DNA from: Wolfiporia cocos
Lineage: Eukaryota; Basidiomycota; Agaricomycetes; Polyporales; Phaeolaceae
Direction of reading: 5' to 3'
Length of the DNA: 64,000 nt
NCBI GenBank assembly: GCA_029448655.1
Contig: JACCLO010000013.1
Coordinates: 62,001 to 126,000, forward strand
The notes beneath the pieces are model-generated. The model searched no databases, was not told where the DNA came from, and saw only the letters and a list, made by a program, of their open reading frames with translations. The translations under genes were made by a program, and so were the position numbers. This document shows, piece by piece, positions 45,246 through 56,527 of the stretch. Each line of letters opens with the position of its first letter. The first letter of the stretch is position 1.

Positions 45246-46045
45246 ATCCCACTATCACAGAAGACCTTCCAACAAAACCCCTAACAATATCACAGAAGCC
45301 CTAGGAAACATTCTAATAACCCCAATACCTCGAGTATTCCATAAGGCGACATCTAAACATAAGGTTCAACAAGCTCCTGATCTACCAGAGATATATTTAG
45401 TCAAAAGCCACACAAGAACTAAGTTCACTTCTTTCATTAGTTTACACTTCACAGAAGCATTCCTGAGAATATCAGAACCACCCATATATTCCAGGAAGCA
45501 TCCATATAACTTTAACCCAATCATAATTCAGGGATCAGTAGATACACATATCACAGATTCCCAGCCATATCACAATTCACAGAAACCCTTGACAAAGGTC
45601 TAACAAAGTCTATTAGCTCTATTCCACTACCCAGACACTGCTAAACCATTACAGGTATGTGAGACACATAGGTACACACATGAGACTCATGCATACATAG
45701 TAGAAACCCACCAAACTCAATCCTCAGCTTGACTTCAATGAAGTAACATCCTACTCAGTCCTCTAGTATCTGGGCTCTGTCTGACACTTCAGTGACATGC
45801 TACATGTATCAGCACTTGGCTGATGTGAGGAAAAATGGGTTTCAATGTTCACAGCAACACCAGTAGCAGGGAATGGCTCAGAAATTGTGCACAATGTGCG
45901 AGGCAATAAGAAACTTGTATGCATGAGCATATACATGATGCAATCACTACTATGTGGCACTATTGACGTCTTCACATTTGTGTGGATACCAAAATGCCTA
46001 AATCTCATATGACTGCTGCACCATACAATCTGTAAAACTAATAGC
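45246..46045. other. AT-rich spacer, no gene seen
   Basis: A/C-rich sequence with repeated tcacagaa words. No open frame of interest, no repeat termini. Confidence 0.35.
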
Positions 46046-46627
46046 TAGTGATGTGCAAAGCCCGGCTCAAAGCTGTGAGCCGGGCCTGAGCAAGCCAAGT
46101 TAGGCCGAGCCGATCCAGGCCTTGGGAGTGGCTCAGGATGGCTCAGGACCTGGCTTGGATCATAATCCAGCCGTAGCCAAGCCCTGAGCCGGCAGCTGTA
46201 GGTGCACAGCAAGAGATCTGTTGTACTCAACAAAATTTGGCCCTTTGGGACAGGAAACTGCATAATTCCATCCTAAATGATTTCCAAAACCATTGCAATG
46301 ACTTGTGGCTTGCAAACACGGCATGAAAGTCCGAGACTGCTGTTGTGATTGGGATTTGAATTTTCGTCAATGTCATAAGTAGCTGTAAAAGCAATTGAAG
46401 ATTTAAATAACAATAAGTAGTAGATGTATAAGCATCTTGAGTACATTGCACTGCCATTTCAAACTGTAAAAATTAATACTTCCGATGTCCTTTCTGATTA
46501 CCCATAAGCCACAGCCTCAGCCTGAGCCGGGCCTGAGCCGGCCTGAGCCGTCAAGAAGGACCTGTCTTGACATTTTGCTGAGCCCAAGCCCTGGGATTCG
46601 AGCCAAGCCAGGCTTTGCACATCACTG
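46046..46627. mobile_element. hAT-type GC-ended MITE
   Basis: Ends TAGTGATGTGCAAAGCCCGG and GGCTTTGCACATCACTG. The terminal 60-100 bp are inverted ggctcaggcc-type blocks. Its centre is the reverse complement of the centre of the element at 47165, so it lies in opposite orientation. A clear 8 bp duplication is not visible. Confidence 0.7.
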
Positions 46628-47164
46628 CACATAACTACTTCAGGTACACCATTTAGAATGTCAGCTGAGAGTCTACTATGATTTCATTCACAATAACCAT
46701 ATACTATGTATATACCATGTATATACCATGTACTCGGCCACATGTGTTTACATGCATATAGTATATATATAAAACCATGTATACATGGTATATACATTAT
46801 ATGGTTGGAGCCTTACACGGAAGTGGTACCTCACCAATATTTCCTGATGTGAGGACATTCTACTGCAACTAATGGGAACATCTGTGGGCAGGGCAGTGCT
46901 TTACAGTGCCGATAATATGGAGCAAAACACTTCCTGTAGACCGACTGAAACTGAGATCGTTAAGTCGACAATACAGATAGTGGAAATCACTGGTGTCGGA
47001 CACCGGTGATTTCCTTGCGGAAAATGAAGTCATCGATTGTCCTGGCATAATCAGTTATGAGTAGCCAAGGACTCTAAGGCTTCAGCAGCGGTTGTGCTAA
47101 AGTCGCTATTAATTGTTGTGATTTACATTTATATTCTCATGACACAGTAACTAGTGTGAATCAT
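46628..47164. other. Spacer with TA-rich palindrome
   Basis: A region rich in tatataccatg words and near-palindromes (about 46696-46800, accatgtatacatggt) suggests a cruciform-prone microsatellite. No gene. Confidence 0.45.
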
Positions 47165-47779
47165 TAGTGATGTGCAAAGCACGGCTCGGCTCAAAGCCCG
47201 GGGCTTGGGCCCGGCTTTGAAGGGCTCGGGCTCAGCAGAATATCAAGCCGGGCCCTCCTTGACGGCTCAGGCCGGCTTGGGCCTGGCTCAGGCTCAGGCC
47301 GTGGCTTATGGGTAATCAGGTAGGACCTCGGAATTATTGGCTTGTGCAGTTCAAATGACAGCACAACATATTCAGAATGCTTATATGTCTACTATTTGTT
47401 GATAATCTGATCTACAAGTGTTTTTACAGCTGCTTATGATGTTGACCGAAAATCCAGATCTCAATCACAACCCCGATCACAACAGTAGTCACAATGTTCC
47501 ACACCGTGTTAGCAGATCACAAGTCATTGTAATGGTCGCTGAGATCATATAAGGTGAATTGATGCAAAATCTTAAACCAAGAGGCCCATTTTCGCTAATT
47601 CTAACAACACCACAGCTGCACGCCTAAAGCCGCTGGCTCAGGGCTCGGCTACGGCCGGCTCACGATCCAAGCCGGGCCCTGAGCCGTCTTAAGCCGCCCC
47701 CAAGGCTCGGCTCGGCCCGGCTTAAGTCGGCTCGGCCAGGCCCGGCTCACGGCTTTGAGCCGTGCTTTGCACATCACTA
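47165..47779. mobile_element. hAT-type GC-ended MITE
   Basis: TAGTGATGTGCAAAGCACGG..GTGCTTTGCACATCACTA, 615 bp. The interior is almost identical to the element at 59521 once the LTR in that copy is removed, so both moved recently. The duplication is not clean (tgaatcat versus agtgtgat). Confidence 0.8.
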
Positions 47780-48183
47780 AGTGTGATGATACTATGTACG
47801 TAACATTAGGATCAACATTGCATATTCCAAAGCTGAAAGTTAGATGTTTGGTCTCAGAGATGGCAGAGCAACTGCATCGAGCTGTGTTACAGCTTGCTTC
47901 ACTTATACCCATGAGATACTACTGTGTCAATGTCCTATCGTTGAACTTGTCAATAGCTTTACCATTCTAGAGTACAACTCCATCTGTAAATCAACTGGCT
48001 TGCTGCTAAACTGAGTTGGTCATCAATTCGGTAAGAAAAATTCTCAGGCAAAGGAATTACGGAACCAATTGCAGCGTCAAAAGCTCCCCCATTTCCGAGA
48101 CACAATAATGTGAGCACTACATTGGTCATTCTTATTGCAAGTACGTAACAGGACGCCCGTAAAGCACATATTGGCCGGTTTTC
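47780..48183. other. 3' flank of the following minus-strand gene
   Basis: No separate gene or repeat was recognised. It probably includes the 3' UTR of the gene ending at 48184. Confidence 0.35.
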
Positions 48184-49855
48184 CTAATCGATGAGAGCCT
48201 GTGTAAGTTCAGCAGACGGTGGATTGCGAGGACCACCCAGAAGGTATAGCCTATTCTCAGCATGATCAGAGGTAATCCTAAGCCAGTAGATGGGTACTTA
48301 CTTGAACGGAACATCATGTACATCAAAGCTCATTCTGTTGAAGCGGTATTCACCAAACCTAGAAGAGCTGTAAGCAGCAGGTTAACAAATCAGCATATCA
48401 GAAATGAACACTCACGACACCGCGGCGGCATTGATATTCACATTCAGCGTAGTTGCACGAGCCAGCAGCAGCCGAAAGGAAATGAATCTGCCAACGAGAA
48501 ACGCGTTTGGAATTTCCGGGCTCCACAGAGTCTCCTTAGGCTTTATACTTAGTCAGTACAGATGATTCCATACAGAAAGGCGTGAACATACACTCAGCAC
48601 AAAGGCCTGGTTATTTGGGAATGTGTAATCAACGTAGAAAGCACGAAGCCCGAGGATGACCGTTTCAATTGAGAACCGATGAATTCTGAGCTCAGACTCT
48701 GTCGGATTATCTGCATCAGTACACAAAACATGGTCAGAATGGCAACTTATGACGCAAGAAACTGTTTTGCTCACGGAAATAGAATCTGAATGATAAACTC
48801 TGCTTCGTGAGGTATGGAATAATTCTGACGTATATAGTTACACATCTAATCAGTTTGAGTCCCAGCCCCATTATCTGTGTGTGAGTCTCGAAGTGTTGCA
48901 TGTTGAACAGCTTTCCGCAAATGTTTGTGGTGATGTTCTCGACGCAAAGCTTGATATTCAATGGCAGATCTTCCGTATAGTATGATGATATAAATTTCTG
49001 CACCTCTTTGCTCGGAGGATGGAGTGGCTGGAACCGTCCGTGAACTTCTTGCATGTTGTCGTCGTTTGCCTTGAAAGTGAAGTTCTAGAAATGAATTAAT
49101 CAAACCTCTACATTACTATAACTCGCTTCCGTACCGTAAACTCTGCATATCCGAGCTCAAACCCGCAACGCATTTGTTTGAGTGCGCATACCACAAAACA
49201 TGCATCAGGCATCCTCACTCTGTGCTCACCGTACCAGAAGTATACCGTAAAATTTGCTGTACAGGTTACTGGGGTTTTGTTCTGGATGTATCCACTGACG
49301 AGAATCTTTAAATATCTCGCGTTTGTTTCTTGATCTGTATCGCTACCGACCAACTGTATGCCGTTGATTGAAACAGTATTGCGGAAGAGCTGGAAACATA
49401 AAAAAGCGTCAGCACAGGTATTCCATTTTGTGATACTACACATGCATACCGTTGAAACACATTTCATATCTACATGGTGCAATATATTCGCAGTCCCAGC
49501 CGGAATGCCTGTGGCCAGGATCAGCAGGGTATAGCTGAAAGCCATGTGGCTCAATTGATACCTGTATTATTTCATCGTGGAGAATAGTATGGACGAAATT
49601 GTGGAGCCTGTTCGCCTTCGTAAGCATGAAAGTGCCGATTCCAGCGTGAGAACCGAAACAACTAACAAGTGAGAGTTCCTTGTTCTGATAGTCGCATGCA
49701 ATACAATTGAGTTCGTCTTAATTTCTTTGTCCACCTGTGCATCTGCGATGACTTCGTCGTCCACAAGAATGCGTAAGGGCCTCAAAAACCGGATTATATG
49801 ATCTGGCGGGAGCCCCTCCCAGGTCAATGTTGCACTCAAGGTTTCCTGCTCAGGC
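48184..49855 (-). pseudogene. Multi-exon gene of a beta-sandwich-like family, 5' end lost or displaced
   Basis: Nine exons on the minus strand: 49855-49735, 49684-49562, 49508-49450, 49389-49135, 49084-48775, 48710-48592, 48534-48416, 48358-48302 and 48250-48184 (stop TAG). Introns are short GT-AG. Protein features include GLPPDHIIRFLRPL, then KANRLHNFVHTILHDEI, IPAGTANILHHVD, GLGLKLIRCVTIYVR, FPNNQAFVLS and SPEIPNAFLVGRF. Alternating strands with NP/GLG turns resemble fungal DUF3712/LEA-like domains; function unknown. Two oddities: exons 2 and 3 do not join in one phase (one base short), and the first exon needs an upstream partner that is not visible. A family D LTR begins 44 bp upstream. 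It may be a pseudogene or an allele with a displaced 5' end. The paralogue at 26423-27345 has identical lengths for three exons. Confidence 0.6.
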
Positions 49856-49898
49856 CTGCATGGTGTGTCATGTCACTCCCCGCTGACTAAGGCGAGCT

Positions 49899-50950
49899 TG
49901 ACACAAGCACAATTTTAAGACACACACTGGGGGAAGGGGGATCGCGTGAAAGCGCCTTCCTGGTCCGGGCATCTTAAAGCTGCAAAGGCCAAGACAAGTC
50001 TGAGGTTCGCTCAAGACTGTCTGGCATATATATGTTACTACAGTGTTTGTACATGTTAGGGAGCTTAGGTAATATACGTGCTACGTGGTGGCCAGTAAGG
50101 GCATCGGAGCACGAGCGTTAGGTACTGCTAGTGAGGTGCGGGATGTCTATGGCAACATAGCGGATCAGACCCGATCGGTGGTTCTCGTTGATCGGGGGTT
50201 CGCCGGTAATGGCGGGGTTCTAAGTCCGTGATCGAGGCATTAGCCGTCCAGGTTCCCAAGGACTGGTACTGAGGGGAAAGCACGTGGCGGCCCAGGTTCC
50301 CACGTGATGGTACTAAAGGATGACGTCTGCTGTGACGTGGGACTGGCCAATATGGTCCGTGCGTGACATAGGGTGATCGAGCGTGATCGGCTGTGATCGG
50401 TACGTAGAGTCCTGTGACTGCTAGGGTTCTCAGTCGTACAGGTGCTGCCCTGAGGTCGGTGTTCCTCGTAGACTAGGGTAGCTGGGGTTTAAGGCCTCCC
50501 ATGGGCCTTAGTCCATATAGTACATAGTCCGTGCCGGTAATGGCATGAGTCCTTGGTCGGTAATGACCGGTTAGCCAGTAATGGCGGTGGTTCGTGGAGA
50601 CAGGAGGCATAGGGTTCAGTTGGTTGGGTGGACAGGGTCCTAGCCGTGAGTCTGGATGGTCGTGACCTGATGAGGTGTGGTCCAGATAGCGATGGGTTGG
50701 TCTGGTTAGGTGCTACTGGGCTCATCGTAGTTGGTCAGGGTCACGTGACTGTTATTGGCTTTGTATTGGACTGGACGTGTGGTCTGGGACTAGGGTTCTT
50801 AGGCGGGGCTGGCGATGCTGTTAGCTAGTGCCCGTAGTGGTACGTGCGTAGGGCTTGGTTCTAGCTGAGGCATCGGGTTTCCAGCCTCAGGGGTGCTCTG
50901 GATGATCGGAAAAGGTACTGTCCCTAGAGGCTTGAAATCGGCGTGTGACA
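49899..50950 (-). mobile_element. Family D solo LTR next to the gene at 48184-49855
   Basis: TGACACAAGCACAA..GGCGTGTGACA with perfect 5 bp duplication GAGCT (49894-49898 and 50951-50955); 1052 bp. It is rich in ggtaatggc and ggttct words and CpG, more than the other family D copies, which suggests a young insertion. Its insertion separates the multi-exon gene from its 5' region. Confidence 0.9.
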
Positions 50951-51511
50951 GAGCTGTACGCACAGATGTTCAAGATGTACGAGAGTCAACTTGGAGTTAT
51001 CTTCATATGGTAACTGATTCCATGTAGCTCGAGGGTATCGTTCTATCTGAGGAATATCCATCTCAGAAAGTCCAGTTCACTCTGAAAAAGTTCTGACCTT
51101 CCAGATCGATTGTGGATTGGAGCTGGTTTTCTGTAGACTGAACTATAAGGACTTCTATGAGTGTATCTCGCAGAGCTCAATGGAGAGGGCCAACCGGAGT
51201 ATGGTCATCCTCACTAGAAAGGGTTAGGTACAATGTACCAACATCCTTGGTCCAACTAGTAGCCCAAATGCTGCAGAGCTGTAGCCTAAGTAGATAATGT
51301 AAGACGGATAGTGCCAGTGGACTCCTACCTATACTCGCTGCAGTTGGAGGCATTTGCATGCACATTCCACCAACACCCCGCTGTAGTCCCATATACGAAG
51401 TCATCCTAAATTGCATGAGGGCGCATAGATAGATAACGTCGGCTATAGCGAACATTCCTGATTGTACACCGCGTTGCCTTCTCTGCAGCGCAGTCAATCT
51501 GCCACTACCAC
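50951..51511. other. Displaced upstream sequence, one open frame of unknown meaning
   Basis: A 106-codon minus-strand frame (51497-51177) is hydrophobic in part (GMFAIADVIYLCALMQF). It could belong to the 5' part of the gene cut by the LTR at 49899 or be chance. No family recognised. Confidence 0.3.
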
Positions 51512-52514
51512 TAGTGTTGTGAGGTCCGGTCTCAAGGACCGCTAAAGACCAAGGACCGGACCAGGACCGGACTGACTAGGACCGATTCAACAGTCCGGTC
51601 CAGTCCTGGTCCTGACACAGTCCTGGTCCCGGTCCTTCTGAGTGGTCAGATTTTGCAGGACCGGTAAGGACCGGTCTGGACCGGTCCTGGACCGGTCCCG
51701 AATTTATCGTAGAATAGTACTTATAATGTGGTTATTCCAAGGTAGGGAACCATGACTGACCAATTTACAATAAAACCAAAGTATTTAAGACCCCCTAGAG
51801 TGGGTCTGCATCATGTATATACCACTGGCTATCAGGGTAAACACATCAGACAGAAGCTGACATGAATAGTAACAACCAAAAACCTTCTAATTTATGATAC
51901 AATGAAGCACTGCTATTGTCTTGGGCAATGCTTGGCACACACAGGTTGTCCTCATATTATCACTAGTTTTGCTGACTGACATGCAGTTGTGTATTCTCCC
52001 ATCCAGTAGTGTTAACACTCACATATTATGGTACACATGCATGGTGTATTCAATATCACTGGCAGAGCGCTGCTTAGTGGTGGTTATATGCTACTCATTG
52101 TGGCACATACAAAAATGCAACACATGATCTCATCAGATACAACTTGAGGTGTGCAGTTACTGCAGTGTCATTTCTGTGTGTTGACTTCAGTGTACAATTT
52201 TACTTTCAGAAATCAAGAATCAGTGCACCATAGCCAATTTTTTGGCTGTACTTAGTATGTTCTGGTATATATCGAGTAGTAAGTACACTTTTGTTGCAGT
52301 TTCTGACATATAAAACTATAGTTAAGTCAATAATCACTTGATCGGTCCTGGACCGGTCCAGACCGGTCCTAGGACCGCTATAGGACCGCGGTCCTACTTG
52401 GGACCGGTCCTCAGTCCGGTCCCTCGTTGCCCATGGCGGTCCGGTCCTGGTCCCGGTCCTCGGTCCTGCCCAATACATGCAAAAGACCGGACCGGACCGG
52501 ACCTCACAACACTA
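51512..52514. mobile_element. hAT-type MITE with GGACCGG termini
   Basis: TAGTGTTGTGAGGTCCGGTC..GGACCTCACAACACTA, 1003 bp, flanked by perfect 8 bp duplication ACTACCAC (51504-51511 and 52515-52522). The outer 150-200 bp are arrays of ggaccgg/ccggtcc. The centre is AT-rich and non-coding. A broken relative of its left end lies at 9661. Confidence 0.9.
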
Positions 52515-52533
52515 ACTACCACCATAGTGTCTG

Positions 52534-52734
52534 TTAGCCTAGACAACTATTAGCGGTACTTTCTGCTTTTTCACTCACAAGCTCCTCATTTTCTACAACC
52601 TCTACTGAGCTAGGAACTACGCATATGACTGGCTCATCATCGTCCTCGTTGAGCATCCTCAGGCGGTTAGAATGAGCGATGTTGGTGATTGTATAATGAC
52701 CTGAAGTAATAAACGACCTGCTACTAGGACTCAT
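52534..52734 (-). CDS. Possible beta-trefoil (ricin-type lectin/I66-like) N-terminal exon
   Basis: A 66-codon minus-strand frame starts MSPSSRSFITSGHYTITNIA and continues SNRLRMLNEDDDEPVICVVP. The GxYTIxN..hydrophobic..DDxEPV pattern is how many Agaricomycete ricin-B-like lectins and clitocypin-like inhibitors begin. The rest of the domain is not found downstream, where a hAT element lies 20 bp beyond the stop. It could therefore be an exon of a disrupted gene. The assignment rests on one motif. Confidence 0.3.
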   Translation of the reverse strand: MSPSSRSFITSGHYTITNIAHSNRLRMLNEDDDEPVICVVPSSVEVVENEELVSEKAESTANSCLG

Positions 52735-53154
52735 TATCGGGTGAGGTGCGCGTTGGGGAAGAGCTTTACCGTGCTAATTTGAGTATGTGTTCTTATGTAC
52801 CACAACGCGGAGCCACCGCAAATCATATTATGTTGCACCGCATAAGTACGAAAGCCATAAGCATTAGTTTACATGATGGTAGGTCAGGACATCGAACCAT
52901 CGCAGCTAATAGTGAACTAGAGAATGATTATCAAGTGGCGTTACATCATTCCAACCTCAGTCTATCAGGACATGTGACACCGGGCTTTGAGAAGTGCCTA
53001 ATGTCCGAAGTGGAATCTGCTTACTGTACGTTGACCCCAAAGTGGCTCTCCGCGATGAAACAGAACCAGCTGTTCGGGGGAGGCCTTCGTTTGGAATAAG
53101 ACTAATTGGGCATATATTCATGAAGGCGCGAAAATGATATGATTTTTATATAAG

Positions 53155-53156
<2 letters not shown>
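52735..53156. other. Spacer, one uncharacterised open frame
   Basis: A 117-codon plus-strand frame (52746-53099) has no recognisable motif. No repeat. Confidence 0.3.

Positions 53157-53189
<33 letters not shown>
53157..53189. repeat. (AG)n microsatellite
   Basis: About 16 uninterrupted AG dinucleotides (33 bp). Confidence 0.95.
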
Positions 53190-53195
<6 letters not shown>

Positions 53196-54439
53196 ACAGC
53201 ATCGGCAAAACTATACAAAAATGCAAGGCTCAACATTGGCATGTTCCCGTAATAAGGACTATGACCGTACATCCATTTACTTTCACGGTGATTCTGCTCA
53301 CCCAAATGAGATACGTAATCCGTCATTAGCGCATCGCGGCTTATATAGGACTGTATGTTCAAATTTATTTGTATTTGATAGCTGATGTCTATAATGGATA
53401 CTGGGCTTATCATGGATGGCAGACAGTGCTAATGGTGGTCACACATGGCATCTTTATATATATCGTGGTTGTATGATGCTCACAGTGGTAGTATTCCCGG
53501 CTATCCACACGGAAGCTACAGCTCAGATCAATTCTGTCCACGTATCTCAACGTTCAGTCAGGCCTGTCGTCAATGACCTGCGCAGTAATTCTTGTCTTCA
53601 GACTTTGATGGATGTGATAGTGGCAGGCGCACTGGTGGTTCTACTTTGCAAGATAATCGCACGCCACGCCGACAGCCGCAGCGCGCGCGCACCGTCGGAG
53701 GTGAAATGTGCGCGGAAACACGTCTGACGCGCGGACATCGTCGGCGAGAGCGCATGGTGCGATCGCGTGGAGTCGTCGACGCCGTATCCAGATTGAGCCA
53801 TCTGAGACGACCCGAGTGCAATGATATAGAACCACAGACGTCCTCAGGCGTCAAGTAGCGGTGCCCCATCCCGGAGCCGCGAGTCTGCCGAGGTGCAGTA
53901 GAGCGAACAAGGTGCAGGATCTGACGAAGACGCGCGATAGGTCTAGGATATCCAGCGCAGATACGTGGTCTCATGGGTGTACAGATACGCTCCCTGGACA
54001 AATAGAAACAGGAGGGTGGAAAACAAGACGAATGGCGCGGGCAGTGTTGGTAGGCTGTAAGCGGCGCGTAACGCACTATACGGAGCAGGAGGGTAGTCGG
54101 AGGGGCGTATGTGGAGCAGGTGCAAGCTTGTGAATTGAGCGGGGTCTTGAGGTCTGAGACTCGCGAGTCCACATTTGTCCCGTGTATACAGCGAGCCAGT
54201 CCTTTTCCTAGGCAGCCGCGCGGTGGATGTGGCGTGCCACAGAACGCCGAAGGGGTAGAGGTTACTGTACTTCATCGACCACGAGCTTCCGCTACTATTA
54301 GATTCTCAGACAGACGCCAAGTGCAGAAAGGAGAGTGTAGTTTTCATTCGCGGGCAAAGTATTTGGGATACTAAGCGGCACAGCACGCACTCGCCGACAG
54401 GATCACCACCAAGAACAAGCAGTTGAGCCAGAGACATCG
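53190..54439. other. Unassigned sequence with a GC-rich middle
   Basis: The part 53640-54280 is GC-rich and CpG-rich with overlapping open frames on both strands (up to 200 codons, minus). None has a domain or membrane pattern consistent with a gene. No transposon termini were found. Confidence 0.35.
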
Positions 54440-55217
54440 GTGCACGCCGTATTAGTACAGCTTAGCAGCTTGCCATATGTATAACTCTGATCCACTTGTC
54501 TGTTTGGCAGTAGGATGTGTTCACAGGCATTGGAAGTGCCCGAGATTTCTAATGGAGCGTTCCGATCAGTCACACGTGCGCCTACCACTATTGCGAAAAG
54601 CGTAGAGGTTCGAATACGCAGAATGCAAAACGTGACCGAGGCCCCAGAAAAGACGTGAGCTCGAGGAGGGAATGCTTGCATGCGCAAGTGTGGTGATTCA
54701 TGCAGCGAGCAAGAGCATAACACACCTTTTCCTGGCTCGTCTGCGCGGCTGATGTTCCACACGGACCTGACCGGAGTCAGCTTATCGTACATCGTCAATG
54801 TCAAGATCCGATTGAGTGTTTCTGATTGTTCGAGACATGTGAAGCGCGGCCAATGGAAGTGCATTTCTCGTTCGCGAGCCGCCGACAAGATCACCACCTC
54901 ATTAGCCAAGAACAAGCAGTTGAGCCAGTGCCAGTGCCGCACCCCGTATAGCGCATTTTGTGACCAGGTAGCCAGTCGCATTACGGCTAGACCAGGCCGC
55001 GCATGGTGGGTCGCACAGAGAGCATGACTGGGCTGGGCTGGGCTTAGGCGCGGTGAGCGTGAGCCCGTGCGCACGTCAGACAAGGTTTGCACGCGGGCGA
55101 GGGCGAGCACGCCCGAGGTTAGCGCGATCAAGTCCGACGTCCCCGGGGAGTACATGCCCGTTCGCGGGCAGCAGCACGGCAGATGAGCGTACAGAAGCAG
55201 CGTGGCGAGGACGAGCT
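54440..55217. repeat. Segmental duplication block, copy B (left part)
   Basis: Homologous to 39940-40024 plus 40705-41400 of copy A and partly to 63785-64000. It keeps more CpG than copy A. Copy B lacks the inserts of copy A (the hAT element at 40025, the minisatellite, the LTR at 43496). Confidence 0.7.
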
Positions 55218-55225
55218 AGCAAGTG

Positions 55226-55918
55226 TAGAGTTTCAGTCAATTATCTTAATCTGCCAACTGCCCTTCGCTTAAGAAATCGCAGTTGCGAGCTAGGTTTGCA
55301 CGCAGATTAATCTGCTAACTGCGACAGATTAATCTACTGTGACAATAAAATGGTACATCCCGGATTCGAACCAAGGACGTTAGCGCAGATGAGAATAACA
55401 GCATCGCAGCGTAATTAGCCAACTGCACCATAGTGGCAACAATTACCATGGACCAATCAAAATAAATATAACACAAATTTTTCACACAATTTTCGCAAAT
55501 CATCAAGGCAACTAACTGCTCCAACAAGCATACACAGAAATCAATGATAGTGGTAGCTTGTTTTACCATGCTTGACCTGGAGCAACTCACCATGGTAAAG
55601 CTGAATACACTGGAATCACAGGTCTTTAGAGGCAGATTCATTTGTATTTGTGTTATGGAAGATGTTAAACTGCGAAAATGAAGTTTACAAAATACTCTAT
55701 ATATTGCTTAAAATGGGGCAGACACCAGTTCCACTGTAGCTCAGTTGGCTAATGTATGACGTGATGCTGTTCTCATCTGTGCTAAGGTCCTTGGTTCGAC
55801 CCCGGGATGTACCATTTTGTTGTCACAGTAGATTAATCTGCGTGCAAACCTAGCTCGCAACTGCGATTTCTTAAGCGAAGGGCAGTTGGCAGATTAAGAT
55901 AATTGACTGAAGTCCCTC
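55226..55918. mobile_element. hAT-like inverted-repeat element 3 with two tRNA-like modules, perfect duplication
   Basis: Ends TAGAGTTTCAGTCAATTATC and ATAATTGACTGAAGTCCCTC, flanked by perfect 8 bp duplication AGCAAGTG (55218-55225 and 55919-55926). The inverted repeat is about 200 bp and includes the tRNA-like modules themselves. Left module (-): B-box GGTTCGAATCC (55362-55372) and A-box TGGTGCAGTTGGC (55417-55430). Right module (+): TAGCTCAGTTGG (55737-55748) and GGTTCGACCCC (55793-55803). AGATTAATCT palindromes lie beside each. The centre is AT-rich and non-coding. This is the best preserved member. Confidence 0.85.
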
Positions 55919-56112
55919 AGCAAGTGCACCCGAGGCGCGCACGAACCGGACGGGTGCCCGATCGCGAGCCAGGGCGGACTGCTCGGCTGCTCCAGGGCGA
56001 ACCGCATCTGTGGCTTGGCGCTGGCAGACCCCGTGCGATCGACGATGGGATCTCATTCATATAATGGTCTTAGGCACCTACGCGTCTGCACTGTGCTGAA
56101 AGGAACCATGGC
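55919..56112. repeat. Segmental duplication block, copy B (right part) with empty LTR site
   Basis: Continues the homology to 43330-43495 and 44040-44060. At about 56086-56105 it shows the unoccupied CACTG target of the LTR at 43496. Confidence 0.75.
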
Positions 56113-56527
56113 CCCAGCATGCAGGGCACCCTTCTGTCCTCCTCCCCACATACAGGATGTCTGAGGGCTCTGTGTCCCGTATGCAGCGTGAGCAGTCAAC
56201 CTCGCTCGACGGCAAACACCCGCCGTCCATCAACGGTGAGCATCGGCCATCCTTTCCATCTGACCTGCACTGATAAGCCTAGCCCCCTTGCTGCGCTCCT
56301 CAGAAGATGGGATCAAGGGCCCTGTGCCCTCCGTCTCCTCCCCCGCATTGTCCCCGTGCCCCCGGCATCTCCGTACACACACCCACACCCCATGGAGCTA
56401 CTCCCCCTCCCTGCTGAACGTTGGACCCGCACAGGCGCCTGCAGTGGATGAGAGAGTTCCAGTGCTCCCTTGCCTCGGATTAGACGCCTGCACTGGTCTC
56501 ACAGTAATGTACTAAGAATGCCTATTC
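56113..56527. other. C-rich spacer, no gene recognised
   Basis: C-rich plus-strand frames (for example 56119-56451) lack any motif. No repeat termini. Confidence 0.35.

Noticed and set aside
55731..55815. Functional tRNA genes at the tRNA-like modules
   Set aside because: A and B boxes are good, but acceptor and anticodon stems do not pair properly, and the same modules occur inverted inside transposon ends.
43270..56056. Minus-strand frames starting MRSHRxSHGVCQ in duplication copies A and B as a shared gene
   Set aside because: A 16 bp indel right after the shared part shifts the frame. The differences are mostly CpG transitions, not codon-biased.
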